Shown here in pieces: positions 38,067 to 47,602 of a stretch of DNA of 64,000 nt (the stretch's first letter is position 1; each line of letters begins with the position of its first letter). The DNA lies in NCBI RefSeq assembly GCF_000805455.1, contig NZ_JSUS01000032.1, positions 589,631 through 653,630 of the forward strand, written 5' to 3'. The stretch is from Acinetobacter sp. A47. GTDB lineage: Bacteria; Pseudomonadota; Gammaproteobacteria; Pseudomonadales; Moraxellaceae. The notes under the pieces are model-generated. The model was not told the origin of the DNA. It was given only the letters and a program-made list of their open reading frames with translations, and made no database searches. A program made the position numbers and the translations under genes.

Positions 38067-38098
38067 AAAAAAGCGCCCTGAATCAGAGCACTTTTTTA
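38067..38098 (-). terminator. Terminator of tkt
   Basis: The imperfect stem AAG.GC.CTGA/TCAG.GC.CTT is flanked by A and T runs. It starts 16 bases past the tkt stop on the minus strand. Confidence 0.75.
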
Positions 38099-38113
38099 TA
38101 CCACTTAATTCAA

Positions 38114-40102
38114 TTAAGTAGTCAATTCTTTAACCGCAGCAACAACTGCTTCAGTGGTAATACCGAAGAACTGGAACAAGTCTTTTGCTGGCGCAGATTC
38201 GCCGTAAGTGGTCATACCGATCACTTTGCCGTCTAAACCAACAAACTTCCACCAGTAGTCTACATGAGCCGCTTCAACCGCTAGACGCGCACGGATATGC
38301 GCAGGTAATACCGCTTCACGATAAGCAGCATCTTGCTTCATAAACTCTTCAGCACATGGCATAGACACCACACGCACACCTTCAAGTTGTGCATATGCTT
38401 CCATTGCCAATGAAACTTCAGAACCTGTTGCGATGATGATTGCTTTCAACTCGCCTTTCTCTTCAGCAAGTACATAACCACCTTTCGCCACGTTTTGAAT
38501 TTGAGCTTCATTACGCGCTTGGAATGGCAAGTTTTGACGAGAGAAAATTAATGCTGATGGACCTTCTTTACGTTGAAGTGCAGATTTCCAAGAAACAGCT
38601 GCTTCAACCGTATCACATGGACGCCAAGTATTTAAGTTTGGTGTGCCGCGTAATGATGCAATTTGTTCGATTGGCTGATGCGTAGGACCATCTTCACCCA
38701 AACCGATTGAGTCATGCGTATATACATGAATCACACGTTGCTTCATCAATGCAGACATACGTACTGCATTACGCGCATATTCCATAAACATCAGGAATGT
38801 TGCAACGTAAGGAACGAAACCACCGTGTAAAGCCACACCGTTCGCGATTGCAGTCATACCGAATTCACGTACACCGTAGTACACGTAGTTACCCGCCGGG
38901 TTTTCTTGTACGCCTTGGCAACCTTTCCAAAGTGTCAGGTTAGAACCCGCCAGGTCAGCCGAACCACCTAACAATTCAGGAAGTAACGGACCGAATGCCT
39001 GTAAAGTATTTTGGCTTGCTTTACGTGTTGCAATAGTTTCAGCTTTAGCATTGGTTTCAGCAATGAAAGCATCTGCTTGTGCTGCAAACTCAGCTGGCAA
39101 ATCGCCATTGATACGGCGCAACAATTCTGCTGCTTCAGCTGGATATTTTGCCTGGTATTGAGCAAACAATTCATTCCATGCTGCTTCAGACGCTTGACCT
39201 TTTGCTTTTGCATCCCAAGCTGCATATACATCTTCAGGAATAACAAATGAATCTTCGTTCCAGCCCAATGCTTCACGGGTTAAAACGATCTCGTCTTTAC
39301 CGAGTGGCGCACCATGGCAATCTTCTTTACCTTGTTTGTTTGGTGAACCCAGACCAATAATCGTTTTACAGATAATGATGGTCGGTTTAGTGGTTTCAGC
39401 TTTTGCTTCTACAGTTGCTTGACGGATTGCAGCAGCATCATGGCCGTCTGCATGAAGTACTTGCCAGCCATAGGCCTTGAAACGTTGTTCAGTATCATCA
39501 CTGAACCAGCCTTCAACTTCACCATCAATCGAAATACCGTTGTCATCATAGTATGCGATCAGTTTGCCAAGACCTAAAGTGCCTGCAAGTGAACATACTT
39601 CATGAGAAATACCTTCCATCAGGCAGCCATCGCCAAGGAAGCAATACGTGAAGTGATCAACAACGTTCAAGCCGTCTTTGTTGAACTGCGCAGCCAGGGT
39701 TTTTTCAGCAAGTGCAAAACCGACCGCATTGGCAATCCCCTGACCTAATGGGCCAGTTGTGGTTTCAACACCAGGTGCATAACCATATTCAGGGTGACCT
39801 GGAGTTTTAGAATGTAATTGACGGAACTGTTTTAAATCTTCAATAGATAAATCATAACCGGTCAGATGCAATAATGCGTACTGCAACATAGAACCATGGC
39901 CATTTGACAATACGAAACGGTCACGGTTCGCCCATTGCGGGTTTGCCGGGTTATGATTTAAAAATTCACGCCAAACCACGTCAGCGATATCTGCCATCCC
40001 CATTGGAGCACCTGGATGCCCTGAGTTTGCTTGTTGCACAGCATCCATTGCCAAGACACGAATTGCGTTTGCAATACGACGTTCATTTAAAGGGGTTGTC
40101 AT
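38114..40102 (-). CDS. tkt: Transketolase
   Basis: The enzyme transfers two-carbon units between sugar phosphates in the pentose phosphate and Calvin-type pathways, using thiamine diphosphate. It has 662 residues, normal for the family. The motifs are [12 protein letters not shown] near residue 28, [13 protein letters not shown] near 153 for cofactor and metal binding, and [14 protein letters not shown] near 465. The gene is divergent from metK and probably monocistronic. Confidence 0.96.
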   Translation of the reverse strand: MTTPLNERRIANAIRVLAMDAVQQANSGHPGAPMGMADIADVVWREFLNHNPANPQWANRDRFVLSNGHGSMLQYALLHLTGYDLSIEDLKQFRQLHSKTPGHPEYGYAPGVETTTGPLGQGIANAVGFALAEKTLAAQFNKDGLNVVDHFTYCFLGDGCLMEGISHEVCSLAGTLGLGKLIAYYDDNGISIDGEVEGWFSDDTEQRFKAYGWQVLHADGHDAAAIRQATVEAKAETTKPTIIICKTIIGLGSPNKQGKEDCHGAPLGKDEIVLTREALGWNEDSFVIPEDVYAAWDAKAKGQASEAAWNELFAQYQAKYPAEAAELLRRINGDLPAEFAAQADAFIAETNAKAETIATRKASQNTLQAFGPLLPELLGGSADLAGSNLTLWKGCQGVQENPAGNYVYYGVREFGMTAIANGVALHGGFVPYVATFLMFMEYARNAVRMSALMKQRVIHVYTHDSIGLGEDGPTHQPIEQIASLRGTPNLNTWRPCDTVEAAVSWKSALQRKEGPSALIFSRQNLPFQARNEAQIQNVAKGGYVLAEEKGELKAIIIATGSEVSLAMEAYAQLEGVRVVSMPCAEEFMKQDAAYREAVLPAHIRARLAVEAAHVDYWWKFVGLDGKVIGMTTYGESAPAKDLFQFFGITTEAVVAAVKELTT

Positions 40103-40487
40103 AAGTCAGAATCCGATTAAATCAAATAAGATGAGAGAAGATGAAAGATCACCTTTCAAAAAACTAAGACTATTGTCTTAAAAAAACGCCAGTGGGTAAA
40201 GTCCAATACACGATATTTCTTGTTTTTTGCCTTCTCATTCCACATTAAAGGAATAAATGCTCATGGGATAGGCAACTGTAACATTCTGTGGTAAAAAAAC
40301 TGGAGCAGGAAATTACAGGAATACGCCTATCAAAAACCTCAAATATCAATTTTGCTGATACACATATCAATAAAAACATAATGAAAATGAAATAAATTCA
40401 TGCTTTTTAGTCAGCTTGTGCTAGTCCTATTCGCCAAGTCGATGTAACATACTCTGTCTTTTTGAAAATACCAATGATAGGACGTTC
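40103..40487. other. Divergent promoter region between tkt and metK
   Basis: This AT-rich gap separates two divergently transcribed housekeeping genes. I found no small ORF, RNA gene or riboswitch-like fold; in particular no SAM-riboswitch landmarks could be identified by eye before metK. It should contain both promoters. Confidence 0.5.
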
Positions 40488-41654
40488 ATGCGCGAGTATG
40501 CTGTTTTTACTTCAGAATCTGTAAGCGAAGGTCATCCAGACAAAATGGCTGACCAAATTAGCGATGCAATCTTAGATGCAATCCTAAGAGAAGACCCGTA
40601 TGCGCGTGTCGCTTGTGAAACATTAGTAAAAACAGGTGCGGTTGTTCTTGCTGGTGAAATCACAACGACAGCAAATGTGGACTTTGAAGCGATTGTACGT
40701 CAAACCGTAAATGGTATTGGCTATCATCATTCCGATCTAGGTTTTGATGGCTCAACCTGTGCCGTGATCAATATGATCGGCAAACAGTCTCCCGAAATTG
40801 CCCAAGGTGTAGACCGTCAAAAACCTGAAGACCAGGGTGCCGGCGACCAAGGCCTGATGTTCGGTTATGCAAGCCGTGAAACTGACGTGCTGATGCCTGC
40901 CCCTATCTCTTATGCGCACCGTTTAATGGAGCGTCAGGCAGAACTACGCCGCTCAGGTGCTTTACCTTGGTTACGCCCGGATGCAAAAAGCCAGGTAACC
41001 TTTGCTTATGAAAATGGCAAACCTGTGCGTTTGGATGCAGTTGTACTGTCAACCCAACATGATCCTGAAATTTCTCAAACCCAGTTAAAAGAAGCGGTGA
41101 TTGAAGAAATCGTTAAACCGATCATCCCTGCAGAAATGTTCCATGCTGGTACCAAATTCCACATCAACCCGACAGGCATGTTCGTGATTGGCGGTCCTGT
41201 AGGTGACTGTGGTTTAACAGGTCGTAAAATTATTGTCGATACTTACGGCGGTATGGCGCGTCACGGCGGTGGTGCTTTCTCTGGTAAAGATCCATCAAAG
41301 GTTGACCGTTCTGCTGCGTATGCAGGCCGTTATGTTGCCAAAAATATTGTTGCTGCCGGTTTGGCTGACAAATGCGAGATTCAGGTGAGTTATGCAATCG
41401 GTGTTGCAGAGCCGACTTCAATCTCAATCAATACCTTTAACACAGGCAAAGTATCAGATGAGCTGATTGTTCAACTTGTACGCGAACACTTCGACTTGCG
41501 TCCATACGGCATTACCCGTATGTTGAACCTGATTCAGCCAATGTATAAGCAAACAGCGGCTTATGGCCACTTCGGTCGTGAAGGTTCTGATTCGGCCTTT
41601 ACCTGGGAAAAAACCGATAAAGTAGACATTCTTAAAGATGCAGCAGGATTGTAA
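40488..41654 (+). CDS. metK: S-adenosylmethionine synthetase
   Basis: The enzyme makes S-adenosylmethionine from methionine and ATP. Its 388 residues cover the full family length. The signatures [20 protein letters not shown] (about 11-30), [12 protein letters not shown] (about 118) and [20 protein letters not shown] (about 262) contain the ATP- and methionine-binding residues. A perfect terminator follows. Confidence 0.97.
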   Translation: MREYAVFTSESVSEGHPDKMADQISDAILDAILREDPYARVACETLVKTGAVVLAGEITTTANVDFEAIVRQTVNGIGYHHSDLGFDGSTCAVINMIGKQSPEIAQGVDRQKPEDQGAGDQGLMFGYASRETDVLMPAPISYAHRLMERQAELRRSGALPWLRPDAKSQVTFAYENGKPVRLDAVVLSTQHDPEISQTQLKEAVIEEIVKPIIPAEMFHAGTKFHINPTGMFVIGGPVGDCGLTGRKIIVDTYGGMARHGGGAFSGKDPSKVDRSAAYAGRYVAKNIVAAGLADKCEIQVSYAIGVAEPTSISINTFNTGKVSDELIVQLVREHFDLRPYGITRMLNLIQPMYKQTAAYGHFGREGSDSAFTWEKTDKVDILKDAAGL

Positions 41655-41671
41655 TCTCAACTGCACTTGTC

Positions 41672-41703
41672 TAAAAAAGCTCGCATTTGCGAGCTTTTTT
41701 ATT
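41672..41703 (+). terminator. Terminator of metK
   Basis: The stem AAAAAAGCTCGC/GCGAGCTTTTTT has an ATTT loop, with A and T runs on both sides. Confidence 0.95.
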
Positions 41704-41712
41704 ACCCCGAAA

Positions 41713-41970
41713 TTATTTATTTGAATTGGTATTGTCCTGCTTGAACATTTCCAGCAGTGAATTACTCTGAACCGGCTGATCTTCTTGATGATGTTGGCTA
41801 TATAAATGTGCAAGTTTAATGACAACCACAACTGCCAGACAGGCTGCCACGCAAAACATCCATAAGCCATAAGGGCTACGGATATGGTGAGAACCACAAT
41901 AAGGGCACTCTTTATCTGTTGATGCAACGACCTTGTCACAACATGCACAATGATATTGATATAACATCAT
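41713..41970 (-). CDS. Small zinc-ribbon membrane protein
   Basis: The 85-residue protein has an N-terminal zinc ribbon with two pairs of Cys (CACC at about 8-11 and CPYC at about 22-25). A single membrane helix follows (about 36-55, WMFCVAACLAVVVVIKLA). The short polar tail faces the other side. AGGAGG six bases before the ATG gives a strong start. No family name is recognised; such proteins often act as accessory membrane factors. Confidence 0.75.
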   Translation of the reverse strand: MMLYQYHCACCDKVVASTDKECPYCGSHHIRSPYGLWMFCVAACLAVVVVIKLAHLYSQHHQEDQPVQSNSLLEMFKQDNTNSNK

Positions 41971-42213
41971 TCTTTCCTCCTACTACTTATTTTTTATTTT
42001 CTTTTTACAACAATTTAAACTGCCGTACTTTTATCCTATGAGAAAAAAAACCAGAATTCAATCTTGTTTTATGACCGATTCATTCAAATTAACAAATTTT
42101 TATGACAATTTGATTAGACGTTTTAAATTAAGCAAAATCATTTAGTTCCCAATTTTATTTTGATCTTTCATGTAATTTGCTAGAATAAAATTTTGCAAGT
42201 TGTGGAATTGCTC

Positions 42214-42399
42214 ATGACCCAATTGATCAATAAAGGCGGATTTCGTGAACGTGCCAATCGCAGCCGCAAATACAAACAATCAGAAAATGAAATCACGACC
42301 CTGCAACCAAGTCAGTATCAACCGCAAAACAAACAGAGCTCTGTCTCCTCCGTGCTAGAATCACAGCATAACCCTGCTGCACCCAAAGATCAGGCATAA
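42214..42399 (+). CDS. Small basic/polar hypothetical protein
   Basis: From the ATG at 42214 the protein has 61 residues. The N-terminus is basic (NKGGFRERANRSRKYK) and the rest is rich in Gln, Ser and Pro, so it is probably disordered. GTGGA precedes the ATG. A TTG seven codons upstream is an alternative. The function is unknown. A terminator follows at once, which supports a transcribed gene. Confidence 0.55.
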   Translation: MTQLINKGGFRERANRSRKYKQSENEITTLQPSQYQPQNKQSSVSSVLESQHNPAAPKDQA

Positions 42400-42431
42400 A
42401 AAAAGCACACTCGATCAAGTGTGCCCTTTTC
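42398..42431 (+). terminator. Bidirectional terminator before fxsA
   Basis: The stem AAAGCACAC/GTGTGC.CTTT has an eight-base loop and lies between two convergent genes. Confidence 0.82.
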
Positions 42432-42449
42432 ATTCAATTCAACCTTCAA

Positions 42450-43019
42450 TCAGTTGACATCTTTAAATTCAATTTTCTTCTGATCCGGTTTTACTTCACG
42501 TGCTTCGCCATCAATAATGGTTGAGTCACGATATTGTCCCCCACCTTGTTGTTGGTTTTGCATGTCTTGCATCTGGCGCATCAAGTCAGCAAACGGGTTT
42601 TGCCCTGCACCACCACCCATATTACCCATACCGCCCATCATCTTGTCCATCATGGCTTGCTGACGTTTCGCCATGGTTTTCATTAACGCATTACGAAACG
42701 CAGTCTGAACCGGTGGAATAAGAACCAGCACAGCCAAAACATCTGAAATTAGGCCCGGGATCATCAATAAGAAACCTGCCATTGCAAGCGCCAGCTTCTT
42801 GGTAACTGCCGGATCACCACCTAACTGGCCTGTCATCTGCATTTGCTGCAATTGCGGCATGATCTCAGCAGTACTTGAACGTAACAGGTTTAAACCAATA
42901 AAGAACGCGATAATAAACCAGAAAAAGACATACCACATACTTCCAACAAGGTCGCCCACACCAATCCAGACCAAAACTTCGGCAATTGTGCCAAGTACCA
43001 CGATAAGAAGTAGATTCAT
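42450..43019 (-). CDS. fxsA: FxsA-family membrane protein
   Basis: The protein has 189 residues. Four hydrophobic segments are seen in the first ~115 residues, including WIGVGDLVGSMWYVFFWFIIAFFIG and LMIPGLISDVLAVLVLIPPV, which match the FxsA family. The C-terminal tail is rich in Met, Gly and Gln. E. coli FxsA suppresses phage T7 exclusion by F plasmid when overproduced. The normal role is unknown. It is encoded alone. Confidence 0.9.
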   Translation of the reverse strand: MNLLLIVVLGTIAEVLVWIGVGDLVGSMWYVFFWFIIAFFIGLNLLRSSTAEIMPQLQQMQMTGQLGGDPAVTKKLALAMAGFLLMIPGLISDVLAVLVLIPPVQTAFRNALMKTMAKRQQAMMDKMMGGMGNMGGGAGQNPFADLMRQMQDMQNQQQGGGQYRDSTIIDGEAREVKPDQKKIEFKDVN

Positions 43020-43153
43020 GTCAAATCTCGAAAATTAAAACCTTGTGCAATCTTGATCAATCAATCTTGGCACAACAAATAAAAATAAGCTCAATAAACT
43101 TATTTATGGGTGCATTTCTGCATTTATCAAGTCTAATGCAATAGCTTGTATAA

Positions 43154-43196
43154 AAAAGCTCCCAATTAAATTTATCTAATTGAGAGCCTGTTCAGT
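43154..43196 (-). terminator. Terminator of the DUF333-I78 gene
   Basis: The imperfect stem AGCTC.CAATTA/TAATTG.GAGC lies downstream of the gene ending at 43207, with a T run on the minus strand (AAAAAAGC in the given strand). Confidence 0.7.
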
Positions 43197-43206
43197 TTTT
43201 TATAGA

Positions 43207-43641
43207 TTAGCCACAATTAGCCTGAGTAATCTTTTTAGACTGAGGATCAATTGTTACAGTTACACGATTCTCACGATAATCCATGGTTACCGGTTGATTC
43301 GGGCCAATACTGCGTACAATTTCAGCTTTGGTTTTCTGCTTGATCTGCTCTTCAGTCAATCCTGATTGTCCCACCAGTTTTGTTGCTTCATCAGCCAGAC
43401 ATTTTGGCTGGCTGGCACGGAAAAGCTCCCACTCTTCAACCACCTGACCATTTGGCAATTTACAGTAACCTACCTGACCATTGGTCTCATTACGGATTTC
43501 CAGCTGTCCACCCTGGTCTACGCAGTATTTGCTTGCCGGATTAGGCATCCCAATTTTTGGCGGGGTCATGTCTTTATTTGGTGTTGCCGAACACGCTGCC
43601 AATGAAGTGACAATTGCACCCAAAAGTAAGATCTTTTTCAT
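43207..43641 (-). CDS. Lipoprotein with DUF333 and I78-type protease-inhibitor domains
   Basis: From the ATG at 43641 the protein has 144 residues. It starts with a lipoprotein signal whose lipobox is SLAAC. A DUF333 domain follows (NPASKYCVDQGGQLEIRNETNG, CKLPNGQVVEEWELFR). The C-terminal ~60 residues read like an I78 protease inhibitor (TKLVGQSGLTEEQIK, TMDYRENRVTVTID, final ANCG). The two domains are known separately. It probably guards the periplasm against proteases. The start 13 codons upstream is rejected. Confidence 0.82.
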   Translation of the reverse strand: MKKILLLGAIVTSLAACSATPNKDMTPPKIGMPNPASKYCVDQGGQLEIRNETNGQVGYCKLPNGQVVEEWELFRASQPKCLADEATKLVGQSGLTEEQIKQKTKAEIVRSIGPNQPVTMDYRENRVTVTIDPQSKKITQANCG

Positions 43642-43736
43642 AATTTGAATTCTGGTAAAGTAAAAAAGTAAAGATAACAAAATAACTTAACTTTTTATGT
43701 CAATGATTTGAAACAAGATGCAATCTTATATTTTAT

Positions 43737-43886
43737 TCATGATTTTTTAAAAGTATTCATAAGCTTTTTAAAAACTTTAGCCTTCGGTCTATTCATCTGT
43801 CTATGATTTTGTTTATTTGCCATTATTCTTAAACGGTATTGCATTTCCACCACATAAGTTTCTTTATTTTGATCAGCAATGGTCAT
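43737..43886 (-). CDS. Small basic protein (49 residues), possible
   Basis: This frame encodes a 49-residue, strongly basic protein with a C-terminal half rich in Lys, Arg, Gln and Asn (NKQNHRQMNRPKAKVFKK). GGGAAAG lies directly before the ATG, which makes translation plausible. It lies 71 bases downstream of another small minus-strand frame. There is no recognised family. It may be a real small gene or chance. Confidence 0.4.
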   Translation of the reverse strand: MTIADQNKETYVVEMQYRLRIMANKQNHRQMNRPKAKVFKKLMNTFKKS

Positions 43887-43957
43887 ACTTTCCCAGAAAG
43901 CATCTATTTTGCATAATAATCCAAAACAGCATCCCTCTTTTTTAAATTTTAATTATG

Positions 43958-44119
43958 TTATTGAATAATAATATATTCCAATCGAATCGCTTCATCGACC
44001 AGATAGTGCTGTTTGATGATATAAAAATAAGGTCGTGTGCTAATCCAGGCATCCATTGCCAGAATTGCTTCAGTATATCCAGTGAGTGCTGGAAAATCCT
44101 TGACTTGTATAATATCCAT
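43958..44119 (-). CDS. Small protein (53 residues), possible
   Basis: The frame encodes 53 residues with coding-like composition and a balanced hydrophobic pattern (MDIIQVKDFPALTGYTEAIL, then a stretch containing YFYIIKQHYLVDEAIRLEY). AAGAG lies eight bases before the ATG. It precedes a second small frame on the same strand. No family is recognised, and the opposite strand contains only a less convincing frame. Confidence 0.45.
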   Translation of the reverse strand: MDIIQVKDFPALTGYTEAILAMDAWISTRPYFYIIKQHYLVDEAIRLEYIIIQ

Positions 44120-44295
44120 ACGCTGTGCTCTTTTTTATCAAGCCTAGCATACTCTACTCTTATTGCTAAACATCAAAATACAGTCAACCTGTTTAACCAA
44201 TTCCTGACGTGTACGTATAAACCATTCCATGAGTTAAATATAAAAAGTGCCTCAATATGAGAGGTACTATTTCATCAAATTACATTTATCTTCAA

Positions 44296-45714
44296 TTAGA
44301 AGGAAACCATTTTCCCAGGATTCAGCATCCCTGTAATACCATACCAGCCTTTTGACATTGGAATCGCTAACGGAGCCAGCAAACGTCCGAATAAAATATC
44401 GCTATGCTGGATTTTGGTAAGCATTGCATAATCTGTATTCAGACCGGAAAAATCATCTGCAATCGCCTTGCCAATCCGTACAGTCTGCGCCACACCATGA
44501 CCACTCCAGCCATGTACAGCATAAATCGGATATTTTTCTCCAAATTTTCGGTTATCCGTTGCACCATTCATGGTTAAATCACTGACGCCACTCCAGCAGA
44601 AATCCATCTCGACATTTTTGAGCTGTGGAAACACCTTATTGGTTCGGCCTAACAAATATTGATTGATACGCCCCACACTCCAGTTCGTTCCCGTGCCTTG
44701 CCCGCCAAACAATAAGCGGTTTCTGGACACACCACGATAATAGTCAATCTGCAATTGCGTATCATAGACCGGATGATCTTGTGGTAATAATTCAGTGACT
44801 GGTATTTCCAGAGGTGCCGTCACTGCAATATAAGTATGGAATGGAATTGCCGTCTGTTTTTTCTCAGGCAGCAATTTAAAGGCATTATAATGCACGGCAA
44901 TCACCACACTCTTACGTGCCTTAATCGTACCGGTAGCTGTTTTAACATAAACCCCATCTGCCTGTTCTGAAATGGACAATACTTCCGTTTGCTCAAAGAC
45001 ACGGCCGCCATTTTTACAGAATCCATACGCCAAAGCACGGTTTAAAGCCAACGGCTGGATATGCCCACCTAAATCATCGACCAGCCCGCCTTTATAAAGA
45101 TCAGATTTGATCAATGCCTTTAGCTCATACTCCCCCACAACACGGGTATTGTTTTCGCCTAAATATTTTCTCGCATCGGCACCTTGTGTCAGCGCAGTCA
45201 GATGTCCCGGGTGTACTGCAGCAGTAATATGACCGCGCTTGCGCGCCAGCTGAACATCATAGGTTTCACTAATCTGATCAATTAAAGCCATTGCCTCTGT
45301 CGAGGTAAAATGCCAAAGCTTTTTTGCATCTTCATAGCTAAAACGCTTAATCATTTCCTCGGCTTCCCAGCGAGCCAGTCCGGGTGTGAGTTGGCCTCCA
45401 TTGCGTCCTGACGCGGAAGAACCGATCCGGTTTTTTTCCACCAGAATCGTATCAATACCTTGCTCAGATAAATGCAGCGCCGTGGACGCACCTAGCAGCC
45501 CGCCTCCAATCACCACAACATCACAGACCTGATCTGCATCTAACGCAGCAAAGGTATGCCAATCTGCCAACGAACTTTCATAATAATTGGCAGGATGCTC
45601 AAATTGACCATGCTTGGGGTTGACCCAGCTCCATTCATTCGGGTTTTTATCTGCTTTACTTTCTTTAAATACCACATCATCCAGGTGAACTGGTTTATGA
45701 ATATTGCGATCCAT
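44296..45714 (-). CDS. FAD-dependent oxidoreductase, PuuB/DadA-like (DAO family)
   Basis: The protein has 472 residues. The FAD-binding motif VVIGGGLLGASTALHLSEQG lies near 67-86, and a family segment ASGRNGGQLTPGLARWE near 107. The C-terminal YAVHGWSGHGVAQTVRIGKAIAD contacts FAD. The length and motifs fit the gamma-glutamylputrescine oxidase or amine oxidase branch. The substrate is not visible in the sequence, and no polyamine genes lie nearby. It is probably cytoplasmic. Confidence 0.85.
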   Translation of the reverse strand: MDRNIHKPVHLDDVVFKESKADKNPNEWSWVNPKHGQFEHPANYYESSLADWHTFAALDADQVCDVVVIGGGLLGASTALHLSEQGIDTILVEKNRIGSSASGRNGGQLTPGLARWEAEEMIKRFSYEDAKKLWHFTSTEAMALIDQISETYDVQLARKRGHITAAVHPGHLTALTQGADARKYLGENNTRVVGEYELKALIKSDLYKGGLVDDLGGHIQPLALNRALAYGFCKNGGRVFEQTEVLSISEQADGVYVKTATGTIKARKSVVIAVHYNAFKLLPEKKQTAIPFHTYIAVTAPLEIPVTELLPQDHPVYDTQLQIDYYRGVSRNRLLFGGQGTGTNWSVGRINQYLLGRTNKVFPQLKNVEMDFCWSGVSDLTMNGATDNRKFGEKYPIYAVHGWSGHGVAQTVRIGKAIADDFSGLNTDYAMLTKIQHSDILFGRLLAPLAIPMSKGWYGITGMLNPGKMVSF

Positions 45715-45952
45715 TTGGAATTTACCTAAAACTTAAATTTTCATGCCTATGTATAAGGCAGAGCTTATCGCAAAAATAATGAGTAATAAAACCAGAATCT
45801 TTCACAAATATTGATAGGTAAAAACAGCAAAAGCTGATCTGGCTTGCAGAAGGCGCACCTATGGCCAGTTTCTAAGACCCTAAAGGAAGGCAGCTTTAAA
45901 ATATACTGGTGTTTTTTGCTCTGAAAAGCTTATGGTCTGAGTTACAGGCATT

Positions 45953-45978
45953 AAAAAAAGCACCTTCGGTGCTTTTCT
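45953..45978 (-). terminator. Terminator after the 38-residue membrane peptide gene
   Basis: The stem AAAGCACC/GGTGCTTT with a TTC loop is flanked by an A run, which is a T run on the minus strand. It starts three bases past the TAG of the small ORF at 45981. Confidence 0.75.
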
Positions 45979-45980
45979 GT

Positions 45981-46097
45981 CTATAGACTGGTTGCAATCA
46001 ATACAATAAAACTGAATAACAACGTACCTAAAGATCTTTTACAATGTACATGAACTTCCTGCTCAAACCCTTGAGCATATGATTCCAAGTTTTCCAT
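45981..46097 (-). CDS. Small tail-anchored membrane protein (38 residues), possible
   Basis: The frame starts at the second of two ATG codons (46097, with AGAG upstream; the first is at 46112). It encodes 38 residues. A polar, acidic N-terminal half (MENLESYAQGFEQEVHVHCK) precedes one hydrophobic C-terminal helix (LGTLLFSFIVLIATSL). An intrinsic terminator follows the stop directly, which is strong support for a transcribed gene. No known family is recognised. Confidence 0.55.
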   Translation of the reverse strand: MENLESYAQGFEQEVHVHCKRSLGTLLFSFIVLIATSL

Positions 46098-46291
46098 AAC
46101 TCTAACGCTCATTAAATATACTACAGTCATTAATCTGCCTGACAAATTAACACAATAAAATTAGCAAAAAGTCTAAGTTATGACTAGATCAAAGTTTGCG
46201 CAAAAAAGCAGCTTTATGACAAAAATAGGCACTTGTCGAAAAATAATTAAACACTGTTTTAAAGAAGTACAAATGATAAAAAGCTGGCTAT

Positions 46292-46322
46292 AAAAAAAGC
46301 CCATACCAGTGGGCTTTTTTTG
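46292..46322 (-). terminator. Terminator of cold-shock gene 1
   Basis: The stem AAAAAAGCCCA/TGGGCTTTTTT lies 12 bases past the stop of the minus-strand gene at 46334. Confidence 0.88.
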
Positions 46323-46333
46323 CAGAAAATTAG

Positions 46334-46552
46334 TTAGTTTTGCACGACAACCGTAATACCGGTTGCTTGTGGTCCTTTCTTACCGTCAGCAATGGTAAAC
46401 GTTACACGCTGCCCTTCATGGAGAACCTTAAAACCTGAACTCTGGATTTCGCTAAAGTGTGCAAAAACATCCTGTCCAGAATCTGCATGAATAAAGCCAA
46501 AACCTTTAGTTTCGTTGAACCATTTCACTGTACCAGTCACAGTATTTGACAT
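46334..46552 (-). CDS. Cold-shock protein, CspA family (copy 1)
   Basis: The 72-residue single cold-shock domain has the RNA-binding motifs KGFGFI and VFAHF. The family acts as an RNA chaperone at low temperature and in other stresses. This copy differs most from the other two, with HADSG where they have QADSG and a different C-terminus ([11 protein letters not shown]... VVVQN). The gene has its own leader and terminator. Confidence 0.95.
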   Translation of the reverse strand: MSNTVTGTVKWFNETKGFGFIHADSGQDVFAHFSEIQSSGFKVLHEGQRVTFTIADGKKGPQATGITVVVQN

Positions 46553-47028
46553 AATTTAACCTATTTAATAAATTTGGGGGTGCTTAACTGCAAGCAACTT
46601 GGAATCATAAACTCTGAGATTAAATCTGATAAAACGAAAGGTTTGTATAAACTACGAAATGAAAGATTTACTGGATCAACAGTGTTATTCTTCTAGTTGT
46701 AATTCACTATACACGACTTTACTTTTTGGGCGCAATGCATATTTCCCTCTCCTATCTGCTTATTCTGATTTATAGTCCTGCACAAGCAAACCACATCTTT
46801 TATTATTTAAAAAATCTTCAATATTTTCAGTCAATTGATTTAAAATATAAATCTGTAAATCATAATTTTAGTTATTGATATGAAATCTTAACATATTATT
46901 TCACATACTTTTTAGCGATATCTCAGGTGAGTTGCACAGTTCCTGCAACAATGACGACACCTCATCCGAAGCTGCTCAATATAAAAAAAGCCCACTTGTT
47001 ATGGACTTTCTTTTTACTGGTCTAAAAA
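46553..47028. other. Leader and intergenic region upstream of cold-shock gene 1
   Basis: The 476-base gap should contain the promoter and 5' leader of copy 1 and holds the terminator of copy 2 near its right end. No ORF is convincing. Long leaders are known to control cspA translation in E. coli, but no specific element could be identified by eye. Confidence 0.45.
46983..47014 (-). terminator. Terminator of cold-shock gene 2
   Basis: The stem AAGCCCA/TGGACTT lies 15 bases past the stop, with a T run on the minus strand. Confidence 0.75.
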
Positions 47029-47238
47029 TTAGATAACAGTAATAACGGTTGCTTGTGGCCCTTTTTTACCTTGACCCAGTACAAAAGAAACGCGCTGGCC
47101 TTCTTGTAGTACTTTGAAACCTTTGCTCTGGATTTCGCTAAAGTGAGCGAAAACATCTTGGCCAGAATCAGCTTGAATGAAACCAAAACCTTTAGTTTCG
47201 TTAAACCACTTCACAGTACCGGTAACTGTATCAGACAT
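47029..47238 (-). CDS. Cold-shock protein, CspA family (copy 2)
   Basis: The 69-residue protein is nearly the same as copy 3 and carries the KGFGFI and VFAHF RNA-binding motifs. The ATG is preceded by a leader with AAGGTTTAAA. It is the middle of three tandem copies, each with a separate leader and terminator, so the copies can be regulated independently. Confidence 0.95.
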   Translation of the reverse strand: MSDTVTGTVKWFNETKGFGFIQADSGQDVFAHFSEIQSKGFKVLQEGQRVSFVLGQGKKGPQATVITVI

Positions 47239-47602
47239 ATTTTTAAACCTTTTAAATTTGTTTATTTATAAATTAAATCAAAATTTTTAATCGTGACCTA
47301 ACTCAATCTGGCCTTATTGACAGATACCGCAAGCATAGCAAATTTCAGCTCAAACACTAGAGTGAATCGACTGAAGTATAAAAATTTTATTTGCGTCCAC
47401 CGGTATAGGCTCATTGAAAATTAATACACAGCAATGCGGGAGGTACTTTGCTGTGGTCCCGGTGTAATCATTAAATTGGTGGTTGTACCGCCTACCGGTT
47501 CTAGATCAGGTTTCTGATTTGACGTATGGCCCGCCATAAAAAACAAAATATCAGACATAAAAAAAGCCCACATAAAGTGAGCTTTATTTTCAAGTAATCT
47601 GA
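47239..47602. other. Leader and intergenic region upstream of cold-shock gene 2
   Basis: The gap should hold the promoter and leader of copy 2. A minus-strand frame at 47421-47558 (45 codons) has coding-like composition but lacks a ribosome-binding site and begins inside the terminator of copy 3. It is not called as a gene. Confidence 0.45.
47558..47590 (-). terminator. Terminator of cold-shock gene 3
   Basis: The stem AAAGCCCAC/GTGAGCTTT with short loop has a run of seven T on the minus strand. Confidence 0.8.

Noticed and set aside
40103..40487. Possible SAM riboswitch upstream of metK
   Set aside because: None of the recognisable riboswitch landmarks or a terminator-type switch could be seen by eye.
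42042..42150. 35-codon plus-strand frame upstream of the small basic protein gene
   Set aside because: No ribosome-binding site and an AT-driven composition. It is probably chance.
47421..47558. 45-codon minus-strand frame between cold-shock copies 2 and 3 with coding-like composition
   Set aside because: It has no ribosome-binding site and its ATG directly abuts the terminator of copy 3. It may be a gene remnant, so it was left out of the gene list.
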